64,000 nt of DNA from Alphaproteobacteria bacterium (GTDB lineage: Bacteria; Pseudomonadota; Alphaproteobacteria; JAEULC01): positions 1 through 64,000 of the forward strand of contig JAKLKW010000019.1 of assembly GCA_023150455.1 (NCBI GenBank), given 5' to 3'. The position numbers and the translations under genes are program-made. The notes beneath the pieces are model-generated. The model was given only the letters and a program-made list of their open reading frames with translations. It was not told where the DNA came from and made no database searches. Below, one piece after another: positions 8,782 to 17,651 of the stretch (within the stretch, counting starts at the first letter, position 1; each line of letters begins with the position of its first letter).

Positions 8782-9561
8782 ATGCCCGCCCATGCCCCTC
8801 TTCGCCGGCCGGCCGACGACGCGCCGGCCGCGCTCGATGCCGTGGAATGCCAGCCCTGCGCCACCTGCGAAGTGCGGGCCGTGTCGGTGTGCTCCGTCCT
8901 GTCGCCGGACGAGCTGGAGCGCCTGGCCGCGATCCTGGTCGATACGCATCTCGATACGGGCAGCGCCATCTTCAGCGAGGGCGACGACGCCGTGTCGCTG
9001 TTCAACGTCACCGGCGGGTCGGTCAAGCTGTACAAGCTGCTGTCCGACGGACGCCGGCAGATCACCGGATTCCTGTTCCCGGGGGACTTCCTGGGGCTCG
9101 CGGTGCGCGATCGCTACGGCTACACGGCCGAGGCGCTGGAGCCGGTCCGGCTGTGCCGCTTCCCGCGCGGCAAGCTCGAGCAGCTGATGCATGAATTCCC
9201 GCACATGAAGGACCGCCTGTTCGCGATGGCCTCGAACGAGCTGCTGGCGGCGCAGGACCAGATGCTGCTCCTGGGCCGCAAGACGGCGCGCGAGAAGATC
9301 GCCTCGTTCCTGCTGCAGCTGCAGCGCGGCGCCAAGCGGCGCCTTCAACCGGACAATCCGATCCGCCTGCCGATGGGCCGCAACGACATCGCGGACTTCC
9401 TCGGCCTCACCACCGAGACCGTCAGCCGTACCGTCTCGGCGCTGAAGCGCGCGGGCGTGATCCGGCTGCGCGAAGGCGGCAATGTCGAGATTCGCGACCA
9501 GGAAGGCCTGCGGATCATGGCCGAGGGCGATGTGCACTCGTTCGAGCAGCCGTCACACTAG
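8782..9561 (+). CDS. fnr: Oxygen-sensing Crp/Fnr-family transcription regulator (FnrN/FnrL type)
   Basis: This 259-residue protein is a cytoplasmic Crp/Fnr regulator with a probable [4Fe-4S] cluster. The N-terminal cysteines are C23, C26, C29 and C37 (C-x2-C-x2-C-x7-C), and a further Cys at 125 (VRLCRFPRGKLEQL) corresponds in context to Cys122 of E. coli FNR. A cyclic-nucleotide-like beta-roll covers about residues 35-150, a dimer helix follows, and the HTH (MGRNDIADFLGLTTETVSRT) carries E-x-x-S-R, the FNR-type TTGAT reader. Start choice is uncertain: the ATG at 8782 gives MPAHAPLRRP, and an in-frame GTG at 8713 is also open. It sits right after ccoS and probably controls the cluster through the box at 713-726. 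Its stop overlaps the convergent DUF488 gene by 9 bp. Confidence 0.92.
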   Translation: MPAHAPLRRPADDAPAALDAVECQPCATCEVRAVSVCSVLSPDELERLAAILVDTHLDTGSAIFSEGDDAVSLFNVTGGSVKLYKLLSDGRRQITGFLFPGDFLGLAVRDRYGYTAEALEPVRLCRFPRGKLEQLMHEFPHMKDRLFAMASNELLAAQDQMLLLGRKTAREKIASFLLQLQRGAKRRLQPDNPIRLPMGRNDIADFLGLTTETVSRTVSALKRAGVIRLREGGNVEIRDQEGLRIMAEGDVHSFEQPSH

Positions 9562-10086
9562 CCGCAACTGTCGGGGTTCGTCGTTGCCGGCGATGAGATG
9601 CGACGGCTCGAGGCCGGCGTCGGCGTAGAGGCGGTCGGCCACCATCAGGCGATGGCAGTCCTTGGCGTCGCGTTCCAGGCACATCAGGCAGACCGGCCCT
9701 TCCGCGGCCAGCGCGATCACCTCGCCCAAGGCCCGGCGCGCCGGCGGCGTGCCGAGATGCGCGAGGAACACGCGCCGATAGGTCGCCATGTCGCCTTCCA
9801 TGGCCGCTGCGCGGCCCGGCGGCGGGTTGCCCAGGTCCTTGAAGTGACGATAGGCGATCCCCGCGCGCTCGACGGCGCCGCGCAGCGCGCCCTGGCGGAA
9901 CTCGAGCCGCCGCGAGAAGGGATGGAAACGAATATCGGCCAGGGTGCGCACGCGATTGCCCGCCAGGCAGGCCAGGAACGCGTCGAGGCCGGCCCCCTGG
10001 TAGCCGATCGTGTAGAGGCGCCGGGAGCGCGGATACCGCGGGTATCCTCGCTCGATGACCGGGCTCCTATCGCGTCGTGCCGGCAC
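9553..10086 (-). CDS. DUF488 family protein
   Basis: The core begins [20 protein letters not shown], the DUF488 signature (TIGY/H near the N-terminus), and includes [15 protein letters not shown] and a C-terminal [19 protein letters not shown] segment whose Cys/His residues are conserved in the family. Function is not established. The start is uncertain: no ATG lies close to the core, so I chose a GTG at 10086, which gives 177 residues and overlaps the end of gpt by 20 bp. Longer starts up to 10221 would read through gpt in another frame. Confidence 0.78.
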   Translation of the reverse strand: MPARRDRSPVIERGYPRYPRSRRLYTIGYQGAGLDAFLACLAGNRVRTLADIRFHPFSRRLEFRQGALRGAVERAGIAYRHFKDLGNPPPGRAAAMEGDMATYRRVFLAHLGTPPARRALGEVIALAAEGPVCLMCLERDAKDCHRLMVADRLYADAGLEPSHLIAGNDEPRQLRLV

Positions 10087-10564
10087 GGTTGCCCGCGATG
10101 GGCTGGGCGAATTGCGGCTCGAGGTCCCAGGGGAAGAATATCCACGTGTCCTGGCTGACCTCGGTAATGTAGGTATCGACCACCGGCCGGCCCGCAGGCT
10201 TCGCGTAGATGGTCGCGACATGCGCCTTGGGCAGCATCTGCCGGACCGCCCGCATCGTGCTGCCGGTGTCGACCAGGTCGTCGATGATCACCCAGCCTTC
10301 CCCGTCGCCGGCCACGGTGCCCTTGACGATCTGCGTCTCGCCCTGCTTCTGGTGGTCGTAGCTGACGACGCAGATCGTGTCGATCACGCGCACCTCCAGC
10401 TCGCGCGCCACGACGCAGGCCGGCACCATGCCGCCGCGCGTCACCGCGATGACGCCTTTCCACGGGCCCTTCTCGACCAACCGCCAGGCCAGGGCCCGCG
10501 CGTGCCGATGCAGCTCCTCCCAGGAAACCGGGAAGCTTTTCTGGAACCGCTGCGGATCTTCCAC
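10067..10564 (-). CDS. gpt: Xanthine(-guanine) phosphoribosyltransferase
   Basis: The 165-residue cytoplasmic purine-salvage enzyme transfers phosphoribose from PRPP to xanthine/guanine. The PRPP-binding loop is [13 protein letters not shown] (about residues 92-104), with the upstream [12 protein letters not shown] strand-loop and the downstream [11 protein letters not shown] base-specificity region of bacterial Gpt. Length matches the E. coli enzyme closely. It is followed by the overlapping DUF488 gene. Confidence 0.93.
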   Translation of the reverse strand: MEDPQRFQKSFPVSWEELHRHARALAWRLVEKGPWKGVIAVTRGGMVPACVVARELEVRVIDTICVVSYDHQKQGETQIVKGTVAGDGEGWVIIDDLVDTGSTMRAVRQMLPKAHVATIYAKPAGRPVVDTYITEVSQDTWIFFPWDLEPQFAQPIAGNRAGTTR

Positions 10565-10633
10565 CGATGCCCCCTCGCCCTTCTTGCCGCGAGGGGCTGG
10601 GTTTAGCGCGCCGGCGCGCCCCTGGGCAACGGA

Positions 10634-11089
10634 TTAGACGTCGTCGCGGCGAAACGCGAGGATGAAGCAGCCGTCGATGCGCCAGACGCCGTCCGGCATC
10701 TGGCGCATCGGATACACCGCCATCACCGCCACGCCGTCCGGTCCGATCACCACGACGCGCTGCGCGGGGCCGCCGTTGAACTCGATGACGTCCTTGAACG
10801 TGACGGCCTGGGGACGGTAGACCGGCTGGTAGCCGCTGCGCACCATCTGCATGAAGACTTCGGGCGTCTGGAACTGGCTCTGGATCGAAGGCGTGGCGAA
10901 GGAAAACGCGGTCGCGCCGTCGTCGCGCAGGAAAGCCTGGATCTGGCTTTCGATCACCTGGCGGATCGCCCGCCGGTCGGGCTCCGGCAGCATGAGCTGC
11001 ACGGCGGTTTCCTGGGCCGAAGGCGCGCGGACGCCCGCCGCCGCCAGCCCGATCGCAACGAGCAGCAGGGAAAGCAACGATCGCCGCAT
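10634..11089 (-). CDS. Secreted DUF4864 domain protein
   Basis: The 151-residue product has a clear signal peptide (MRRSLLSLLLVAIGLAAAGVRAPSAQE, cleavage near 25). The rest follows the DUF4864 pattern: IRQVIESQIQAFLRDDGATAFSFATPSIQ, then FMQMVRSGYQPVYRP, a beta strand near VVVIGPDGVAVMAVYPM, and the end GVWRIDGCFILAF. This resembles an NTF2-like or cystatin-like periplasmic fold of unknown function. Start is the ATG at 11089, directly before the signal peptide; longer in-frame starts lack sense. Confidence 0.85.
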   Translation of the reverse strand: MRRSLLSLLLVAIGLAAAGVRAPSAQETAVQLMLPEPDRRAIRQVIESQIQAFLRDDGATAFSFATPSIQSQFQTPEVFMQMVRSGYQPVYRPQAVTFKDVIEFNGGPAQRVVVIGPDGVAVMAVYPMRQMPDGVWRIDGCFILAFRRDDV

Positions 11090-11356
11090 GCTGGGCCCCC
11101 TTGGTCGCTGACGGGCGCACCGGCGCCCCACTTCATCAACACCGCCGCACCCGGCGCTATTTCGCCGGAGCATCCCTCGATCGACATACGCGACGCGGGG
11201 GATCGCGGATGATACTAGGGCGACAGGACGGGCTTGCGCAGGATTCTTGCCGACCGGTGCGGTGACAATGCAAGGACCTGTTGTTGAATCAAGGCTTTGG
11301 CTACCTATGTCGGGCAACAGGGGGATGCTTGGCCATCGCAGCAGGAGCACGCCGAG

Positions 11357-11569
11357 ATGCCCAGGAAGTCGAGCGAAAAATTCGGCGCCAATGCGCGCGT
11401 TTCAAGCCCGGTCGGACCGGCCGCCCGCTGGGTCGGCATGCACGAAGGACGCATCGCCGCCACCGACCGTAGCCTGGGGCGCCTGATCGCGCGGCTGAAG
11501 AAGGACGGCATACCCGTGGAGGAGGCGACGTTCCGCCTGACCAACGACCACGCCCAGGCCTCCGCCTAG
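11357..11569 (+). CDS. Small hypothetical protein, basic
   Basis: The 70-residue reading MPRKSSEKFGANAR... is Arg/Lys-rich at both ends, with a helical stretch TDRSLGRLIARLKKDGIPVEEATFRL. I do not recognise a family. The ATG at 11357 is preferred over 11297 because the upstream codons look like leader sequence. It is preceded by a 267-bp gap shared with the divergent DUF4864 gene and is convergent with the lipoprotein at 11586. Codon use resembles the neighbours, but reality is uncertain. Confidence 0.5.
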   Translation: MPRKSSEKFGANARVSSPVGPAARWVGMHEGRIAATDRSLGRLIARLKKDGIPVEEATFRLTNDHAQASA

Positions 11570-11585
11570 CCCCTGAATCCCGCCT

Positions 11586-12866
11586 CTAGCGAACGTAGAG
11601 ATGGACCTCGTTGACCTGCGCCTGCGGGCTGTTGGTCGCCGATAGCGTCACGCGGTTGGGCGGCAGGCCCATGTTGGTCAGGGAACGCATCACGTTCTCG
11701 GCATTGCGCCGGGCGGCTGTGCCGGAGGTCTGTCCGCGGCCGGGCTTCGACGGCGACACCGCCACGAGGTCGAACATCGCGTCGGGCCGGCGGTCCAGCG
11801 CCTGGCTGATGGCGGCATAGAGCTGCTGGTCGTATTCGACGTTGGACTTGTCGAACTTGATCACCACCAGCGGCCGGCGCGTCCCCGCCGGCTGCGGCGC
11901 CGGCGGCGGCGAGCCCGCCGCGGCGGCCGCGGTCGGTCCGCCCATGTAGACGAACGGCCGGTTGTAGAGGCTGGGGCCGTACAGCTCACCGTTCTTTACG
12001 GCGACGGCCAGGAGCTGCAAGTTGCGCCGCTCGCCGGCCAGGTAGTTGTTCTGCCGCGACAGATCCTCGCTCAGCTCGTTGAGCAGCCGCTCGATCAGCA
12101 CGACCGTGCGGTTGATCTCGTCCTCGAGGATGGCGAGCTGGCGATGGTCCTCGTCGACGGCGCCGGAGAGCGCGTAGGCGGCGCGGGTCGAGTCGAGCAA
12201 ATACGTCGCCATCGAGGCGTCGCCGCCGGTCGCGTTGGTCAGCTGGTTCAGGCGCGCAATGCTGCCGTCGAGCTTGTCGAGCTCACCCTGCGCCTGGGTC
12301 CATTGCGCGGTAAGCTCGGGATTGCCGGGCGTGGTGCCGACCTGCAGCCGCGCATTGATCGCCGCGACGATCTGGTGATAGGTGCGCGACTGCTGGATCA
12401 TAGCGGCCCGGTTCTGCTGCAGGTCGGAGTTGTGGCTCGAGATCTGGCCTTGCAGCCGCACGAGCTCGCCGCGCAGCTGCGCGATCTTCTGGCTGACGAA
12501 GGTGCCGGTCGGCGTACCCGGCGTGTTGGCGGGCGCTGCCTGCGGCTGGGGCTGGGGTTGCGGCGCGGGAGCGGCCGCTTGCGCCATCATGGTCTGGGCC
12601 GGCGTCGGCGCCGCCGGTTGGACCAGGGCCATTTGCCGCGGATACGGCGCGGGCGCCGCCGCGCCGTTTTGGGCGGCCGGCGTCACCTGCGGCACGTCTG
12701 GCTGCGGCGGGTTCGGCGCGAGGTTGGAAACGGCGGTCGGCTCGCCCCGTCCGCCGGGCGGCCCGGCCTTGAGCGAGGGCGACATGTCGCTGAGCGTGCA
12801 GCCGGCGATGAGCGCCATGCCGGCCAGCATCAGGAGACTCCGCAGCGGACTCATCCCCAAGCGCAA
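11586..12866 (-). CDS. Lipoprotein with coiled coil and OmpA-like C-terminal domain
   Basis: The 426-residue product has a lipobox (LMLAGMALIAGC, Cys about residue 23), then a Pro/Ala/Gln-rich low-complexity linker (about 40-120), a long helical region with heptad character (about 125-280) and a C-terminal region (about 325-426). That last region, VVIKFDKSNVEYDQQLYAAISQALDRRP ... ARRNAENVMRSLTNMGLPPNRVTLSA, resembles an OmpA/MotB peptidoglycan-binding fold. The likely location is the outer membrane facing the periplasm, tethering membrane and cell wall. The next downstream ATG (12854) gives almost the same signal. Confidence 0.8.
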   Translation of the reverse strand: MRLGMSPLRSLLMLAGMALIAGCTLSDMSPSLKAGPPGGRGEPTAVSNLAPNPPQPDVPQVTPAAQNGAAAPAPYPRQMALVQPAAPTPAQTMMAQAAAPAPQPQPQPQAAPANTPGTPTGTFVSQKIAQLRGELVRLQGQISSHNSDLQQNRAAMIQQSRTYHQIVAAINARLQVGTTPGNPELTAQWTQAQGELDKLDGSIARLNQLTNATGGDASMATYLLDSTRAAYALSGAVDEDHRQLAILEDEINRTVVLIERLLNELSEDLSRQNNYLAGERRNLQLLAVAVKNGELYGPSLYNRPFVYMGGPTAAAAAGSPPPAPQPAGTRRPLVVIKFDKSNVEYDQQLYAAISQALDRRPDAMFDLVAVSPSKPGRGQTSGTAARRNAENVMRSLTNMGLPPNRVTLSATNSPQAQVNEVHLYVR

Positions 12867-13092
12867 CCCTTCGATCGCCTTCCCCTAGTGCGGACGGCAC
12901 AACCGTCCGCCCAGCGACGGACTTGCGGCAAGACGATGCTTTACTTATCTGCCAAGGTATTCGGACGCGTTGGACTTTACTGAAAGCCGACTCCGCCAAC
13001 AAGCGCGATTTCCGCGATCTTCATGGTATTTCCGTGGTTTATGGCCTGCTTGCTATCGCGGACGGTATTGAGTAGTGTCCGCCCTCCTGCGG

Positions 13093-13169
13093 GCGCCCGT
13101 AGCTCAACTGGATAGAGCATCAGACTACGGATCTGAGGGTTGGGAGTTCGAATCTTCCCGGGCGCGCCA
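13093..13169 (+). tRNA. tRNA-Arg (anticodon ACG)
   Basis: The 77-nt sequence folds as a complete cloverleaf. The acceptor GCGCCCG (13093-13099) pairs with CGGGCGC (13159-13165); the D arm is GCTC...GAGC; the anticodon stem TCAGA/TCTGA closes the loop CTACGGA with anticodon ACG; the T arm is GGGAG-TTCGAAT-CTTCC; the discriminator is G and CCA is encoded (13167-13169). A T-rich stretch follows immediately. No integrase or attachment-site duplicate is seen next to it. Confidence 0.96.
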
Positions 13170-13329
13170 GTTTTTCAAATGCTTAGCCAGTCCTGCGGCA
13201 GCCCGGCGCGACCTCGGGCCGACGGCCAGACGCGCATGATCGCCACCCCGCCGGCGCGCTGATGGCACCTGATTCGGGCGGCTGTGTCCGAACTGCAACT
13301 GATCCGAAGAATCCAATGCCGGCGCGGTT

Positions 13330-14325
13330 TCAATCGCCGCGGAAACCCCGCCATGCGCGCCACAGCCGGCCCGGCAGCAGCCTCAGCCCGCCCAGCCAGC
13401 TGGTCGGCGGCACCAGGATGTCCACGGCCCGGCGGACATCCAGGCGGCCGGCCAAGGTCGCCTCGTACGCCAGCAGCAGGTCATAGGCGCAGTCGACCAG
13501 GCCGTAGAGCTCGAGCAGCATGGCGGTCTTGATGACCTCGTCCGCCGAAGGCGGCGCCGGCGGCTGCGAAAAGGAGCCCGGCGAGTCGCGCTCCTGCACC
13601 AGGTCGCGGGCGAAGAGGAAGTTGCAGGTGGCGGGTCGATGGGTGCTGCCGACCATCGCCACCCCGCTGCGCGCCGCCCGCACCCGCTCGGCGTAGGTCG
13701 CGCGCGGCACGCGGTTGAAGCGCAGGTCGAAGACCAGAAGGTTGCGGCGCAGGAGCGGCTCGTAGCTGGCCCAGAAATGCGTGTCCTGGAGGATTGGGCT
13801 GACGTTGAAGCTCGTTTCCATGTCCGCGCCGAGAAGCGGACTTTCCGCCAGGAACCGGCGCGCGCCTTTCAGCACCTCGGGCTCGAAGCCCTCGCAATCG
13901 AGCTTGATGAAATCCGCGCGCGGCACGGTGCCGTCGGCATAGAGCGTGTCGAGTCGGGCGATCGGCACGACGCGCACGCCCCGGCTCCGCCACACCGTTT
14001 CGCTGACCTCGTAGCGCGACGGCGCCTGCGCGTAGAACGACGTCGCCGTCGTGTTGCCCTGCACGTAGAGCTCGCGCTCGCCGTCCTCGTCGCCCAGTGC
14101 CATGGCGAAGTAGCGATGGCCGGGCCGGCTGGCCGCTTCGAGCGGTGCGATCGCCTCGGCCAGCGGATCGAACCCATAGACCCGGATCTGGTCGCCGAGC
14201 GCCGCCCAGCGCGTCGAGATGCCGTCCTGCACGCCGACATCGATCAGGACGAACGGATGCCCCAGCAGCCGCTCCGCCGCCACCCAGCGGGTGAACGGCG
14301 CGTCCAGGTTGCGGATCAGTTCCAT
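13330..14325 (-). CDS. FkbM family SAM-dependent methyltransferase
   Basis: The 331-residue protein begins MELIRNLDAPFTRWVAAERLLGHPF and shows the FkbM pattern: strand-loop VLIDVGVQDGISTRW (SAM-binding motif I), the acidic turn VYGFDPLAEAI, and the late motif DFIKLDCEGFEPEVLKGARR. These enzymes O-methylate sugars or other hydroxyls; the substrate cannot be read from the sequence. Start is the ATG at 14325; upstream in-frame codons are Arg/Ser-rich and improbable. It is followed by a 160-bp gap before the tRNA with no other feature. Confidence 0.87.
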   Translation of the reverse strand: MELIRNLDAPFTRWVAAERLLGHPFVLIDVGVQDGISTRWAALGDQIRVYGFDPLAEAIAPLEAASRPGHRYFAMALGDEDGERELYVQGNTTATSFYAQAPSRYEVSETVWRSRGVRVVPIARLDTLYADGTVPRADFIKLDCEGFEPEVLKGARRFLAESPLLGADMETSFNVSPILQDTHFWASYEPLLRRNLLVFDLRFNRVPRATYAERVRAARSGVAMVGSTHRPATCNFLFARDLVQERDSPGSFSQPPAPPSADEVIKTAMLLELYGLVDCAYDLLLAYEATLAGRLDVRRAVDILVPPTSWLGGLRLLPGRLWRAWRGFRGD

Positions 14326-14362
14326 GGCGGCTCCGGCGGATGACGGCCGCCGGAATACACGG

Positions 14363-15463
14363 CTAGGACGGGCCGAGCAACCGGCCGACGCGCGCGAGGC
14401 TCCTGGGCGGCGCGACGCCATAGCGCTTCAGCACCGGCTCCAGCGTCTGACGCACGACCTCGGCCCCGTCCCCGTCCATCGCCGCGCAGGGTTGCATGTC
14501 CCAGCGCAGCGCGACCCGCGCGCCGAGATCGACCGCCGTCGGCGCGGCGACCGCCTCGTCGATGAGCTGCAGCACCGGAAGATAGACGGCCCCTTGCAGC
14601 CGGCGCGCGATGACGCTGCGCGCCGGGGAGTCGGCCGGCGCGTCGCCAGCGATGGTCCAGGCGCGGTCGGCCTCGCCGCTCTCGACCAGCACGCGCGCGG
14701 GCTCGTAGAAGGCGCCGAGCTTGCCGAGCGTGCGTTGCGCGTGCAGCGCGATGCGCGGCTTGGTGATGTTCATCACCGCAAACGGCCCGAGCGGCGCCGC
14801 GAAGATCTCGCGCGCCACATGGTCGACGGCGCCGGTCGTGTAGCCATCTTCGAGCAGCCGCGCCGCTTCATTCAGATAGGGACAGAAAAAGCGGTTCACG
14901 ACGAAGCCGTGCGCGTCGCGGCAGGCGAGCGGCTCCTTCCCGGTGGCGCGCGCGAAGGCGAGCGCGCGGTCGTAGTTCCGCTGCGATGTGGCCGCGCCGC
15001 GCACGACCTCGACCAGCCGGTTGACGGCGGCCGGACTGAAATAGTGCAGGCCGAGGAAGCGCTCGGGCCCGGGCACGCCGGCGGCTAGCTCGTCGATGCG
15101 CAGCGAGCTGGTGTTGCTTGCGACCAGGTTGTCCTTCGCCAGCATGGGCGCCAGCCGGCGGAACAGCGCCTGCTTGATCGCGAGGTCCTCGAACACCGCC
15201 TCGATCACCAGGTCGCAGCGCGCCACGCGATCGAGCGCGTCGCAGGCGATCAGCCGCGCGCGCGCCGCGGCGGCTTCGGCTTCCTTCATGCGTCCCTTGG
15301 CGACGCCGCGCGCCAGCGCCACGGCGATGCCGTCGAAGGCGCGGGCGACCTGGCCGGGCGTGCTGTCGAACACCATGGCGGTCAGGCCGTGTTCGGCCAG
15401 GTTCTGGGCAATTCCGCCGCCCATCGTGCCGGCGCCAATGACGCCGACCGTCGCGATATCCAT
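14363..15463 (-). CDS. 3-hydroxyacyl-CoA dehydrogenase family protein
   Basis: The 366-residue product has an N-terminal NAD-binding Rossmann fold starting VGVIGAGTMGGGIAQ (G-x-G-x2-G), the IEAVFEDLAIKQALF motif, SNTSSLRIDEL and the catalytic His in GLHYFSPA, then the C-terminal dimerisation domain with HGFVVNRFFCPYLNEA. It oxidises 3-hydroxyacyl-CoA in fatty-acid or related beta-oxidation. No enoyl-CoA hydratase domain is present, so it is the stand-alone class, and it is longer than the 280-residue PHB dehydrogenases, resembling half of a FadB/FadJ. Start is the ATG at 15463, 26 bp after the stop of the upstream lipoprotein gene. Confidence 0.9.
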   Translation of the reverse strand: MDIATVGVIGAGTMGGGIAQNLAEHGLTAMVFDSTPGQVARAFDGIAVALARGVAKGRMKEAEAAAARARLIACDALDRVARCDLVIEAVFEDLAIKQALFRRLAPMLAKDNLVASNTSSLRIDELAAGVPGPERFLGLHYFSPAAVNRLVEVVRGAATSQRNYDRALAFARATGKEPLACRDAHGFVVNRFFCPYLNEAARLLEDGYTTGAVDHVAREIFAAPLGPFAVMNITKPRIALHAQRTLGKLGAFYEPARVLVESGEADRAWTIAGDAPADSPARSVIARRLQGAVYLPVLQLIDEAVAAPTAVDLGARVALRWDMQPCAAMDGDGAEVVRQTLEPVLKRYGVAPPRSLARVGRLLGPS

Positions 15464-15489
15464 CGAAGCGCTCCGGCAGGTCTGTTCGA

Positions 15490-16383
15490 TCAGTATTTCT
15501 GGGGCTTGGTGTAGGCGTTGTCGTCCTTGGTGACCTCGAACACGACGTAGACGGGCGTCGCTTCGTGGATCGTGACCTTGAGGCCAGGAATCTGCAATTC
15601 CTTGTTCAGCACAGGATAGAGCGAACGCGTGTGCGTCTTGATGCGGTCGAGCTGCAGCGGATCGTACTGCACCAGGGAAAGATCGAGATGCAGGCCGCTG
15701 CCGCAATTGGCCGGGGCGGCCGCCTTGGTCTTCGCCGAGCCGGGCGTGCGCTGCGGCCGGCAGTCCTTGTAGGGCTGCTCGACGTTGCCGTGGTAGATCA
15801 CGTCGTAGTTCACGTATCCTGCGCTGGTCTTGACCGACTCGCGCAGGATCGGCGACAGCTTCGCCTTCTCCGGCAGCACCGCGAACTCGGCGAAGGTCAC
15901 GAGCTTGCCGCCGCGTAGAACCGCCGGCGCCAGGAAGCCGTCCTCGTTGGCGAAGATGGCGTTGACGTCGGGCGCGGCCGGCGGCGGCGCCGGCAGCGCG
16001 ATCAGGTTGGCCAGCCTTCCGTTCACCAGCATGCGGTCGGCGACGCGGAACAGCGTTCCCTCGGCGATGTCGATGCGCAGCCCGTCGCCGATGAAGCCGA
16101 TCGGCATCTCTGCCTGGTAGGCGCCGGCGTTCTCGTTGACCATGGTGTAGAGCTTGTTTCGGATCATCACCTGGCCGGGCTCGACGCGAAAGCGCTGCCC
16201 GACCTGGTAGTTGCGGTCGACGACGATCCGCTCCTGCTTGTCCTTCTTGAAGTTGTCCATGATCCGCTGGGTCTTGATGTCGGGTCCGTTGCCGAGACAT
16301 CCCGACAGCATCCCCATCGCCATGGCCAACGCGACCAACGGCCCGGTCCGCCACCCCAGCGGATGGAAGCGGCGCTTTTTCAT
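15490..16383 (-). CDS. Hypothetical lipoprotein
   Basis: The 297-residue protein begins with a basic stretch, a hydrophobic segment and a lipobox-like MLSGCLG (Cys about residue 29). The mature part is beta-rich with no repeats and one pair of cysteines (CRPQ... and NCGSG) that could form a disulfide. I do not recognise the family. It lies upstream of the 3-hydroxyacyl-CoA dehydrogenase on the same strand with a 26-bp gap, but nothing links the two functionally. The 170 bp before it (16384-16553) hold no recognisable feature. Confidence 0.72.
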   Translation of the reverse strand: MKKRRFHPLGWRTGPLVALAMAMGMLSGCLGNGPDIKTQRIMDNFKKDKQERIVVDRNYQVGQRFRVEPGQVMIRNKLYTMVNENAGAYQAEMPIGFIGDGLRIDIAEGTLFRVADRMLVNGRLANLIALPAPPPAAPDVNAIFANEDGFLAPAVLRGGKLVTFAEFAVLPEKAKLSPILRESVKTSAGYVNYDVIYHGNVEQPYKDCRPQRTPGSAKTKAAAPANCGSGLHLDLSLVQYDPLQLDRIKTHTRSLYPVLNKELQIPGLKVTIHEATPVYVVFEVTKDDNAYTKPQKY

Positions 16384-16553
16384 GATGCGATGCTAGCGCC
16401 GAACTGTGGAAAAATCACGGCGACGCCTGCTTGTACAAGCCACGGCGTAGGTTTACGAGACGCGTTCGCACGCATCGGTAAGGGCAGCCGGGCATTCGGC
16501 CGCGGCGACGATAGGCGCGAGTCCTGACCGCCCGGTCCGCCGGTGACGGCCAG

Positions 16554-17636
16554 CTAGCTCTTCTTCTCTTCCTTCTCGACCAGGTCGTCGAGGCGCGTGA
16601 TGATCTTCTTGGCAGTCGATTCGCTGACGCGGAAGGTGAAGTTGCGCAGGCGGTTGTTCAAGTCGGCCGCCTCCTTCTTCACCTCGTCCGTAGGCTCGAC
16701 CATGGCCGTCTTGTCGCCTTCGGACTTGCGCCACGGCTCGGCCGTGGCCTCGATCCGCACCCATTTCTCGCCGTTGCGATCGGCGAGGGTCAACCGCACC
16801 ATCAGGCCGTCGAAGGTGCGGAACTCCGCCTGCTCGGCGCCGGTGGCGGGGAACGGGATCGCCGTCGCACCCTGGACGTCGTCGATCAGCAACGCGTCGA
16901 GCGTGCCGGCGAGGTCGTTCACGTTCGACTGGCTCTTGATCTTGCGGCCCTCGGGCAGGCTCGCGACCTTGAAATCCTTTTCGTCGGCCTTCTCGCGCGA
17001 CACGACCAGGCGCGACCGGTCGGGCGCGATCGTGGCCACTTCGCGCACGCGCTCGGTCTTGATGCTGACGATGCTGCGCTCGATCCAGTCCGAGACGTCG
17101 AGCCGGATGCGCGGATCGCCCTCGGCGAGCCAGGCGCGCTGGTCGCCCGGCCGGCGCACATAGATGCCGGGGCGCGGGTTCTCCAGCGAATCCGGCCGCG
17201 ACTTGCCCAGGATGATCTTGCCGATCTCGGCGCCCTCTTTGTTCTTGAGGGTCACCAGCATCGACTTGGCGTCCTTGGCCGCCGGGTCGTCGACCTCGAG
17301 GCGCGGCAGCAGTTCCGCCTTGGCTGTCTTCGGCTCCATGAGCCGAAGGCTGGCCAGCGCGTTGACGGCCTTTTGCGCCTGCTCGGTGCGCACCGGGTAG
17401 TCGCCGCGCGCGGCCAGCACCCATTGCTCGCCCCTGCGTTGCAGCGTGAAGCCGGCATCGCCGCGCGCCACGACCACCTGCCCGACCTCGTCGGGCTTGT
17501 CGGCGACTGCGGGAAAGACCGGCTCGCCGCCGGTGGCGGCCGGCCGCGCCGGCGCATGCTCGCGCAGCGCGACGGCGGCGGCGGCGGTCGCAACGACCGT
17601 GACGGCAGCGAGGGCAAGAAGAACCGGTGTGCGCAT
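16554..17636 (-). CDS. DUF4340 protein of a Gld-type ABC operon
   Basis: The 360-residue protein has an N-terminal membrane anchor (residues 4-24, PVLLALAAVTVVATAAAAVAL) and a repeated beta-rich periplasmic region with the DUF4340 features: GFTLQRRGEQWVLAARGDYPV, a helix VNALASLRLMEPK, and IYVRRPGDQRAWLAEGDPRI followed by DWIERSIVSI. The domain is typically encoded downstream of gldG-like genes and its role is unknown. It starts 15 bp after gldG and is last in the operon. The C-terminus is highly charged (VEKEEKKS). Confidence 0.85.
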   Translation of the reverse strand: MRTPVLLALAAVTVVATAAAAVALREHAPARPAATGGEPVFPAVADKPDEVGQVVVARGDAGFTLQRRGEQWVLAARGDYPVRTEQAQKAVNALASLRLMEPKTAKAELLPRLEVDDPAAKDAKSMLVTLKNKEGAEIGKIILGKSRPDSLENPRPGIYVRRPGDQRAWLAEGDPRIRLDVSDWIERSIVSIKTERVREVATIAPDRSRLVVSREKADEKDFKVASLPEGRKIKSQSNVNDLAGTLDALLIDDVQGATAIPFPATGAEQAEFRTFDGLMVRLTLADRNGEKWVRIEATAEPWRKSEGDKTAMVEPTDEVKKEAADLNNRLRNFTFRVSESTAKKIITRLDDLVEKEEKKS

Positions 17637-17651
17637 CGAGCCCTCCGCTCC

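Noticed and set aside
13093-13330. tRNA-Arg as an integration site for a mobile element
   Set aside because: No integrase gene and no duplicated tRNA 3' end are visible nearby.
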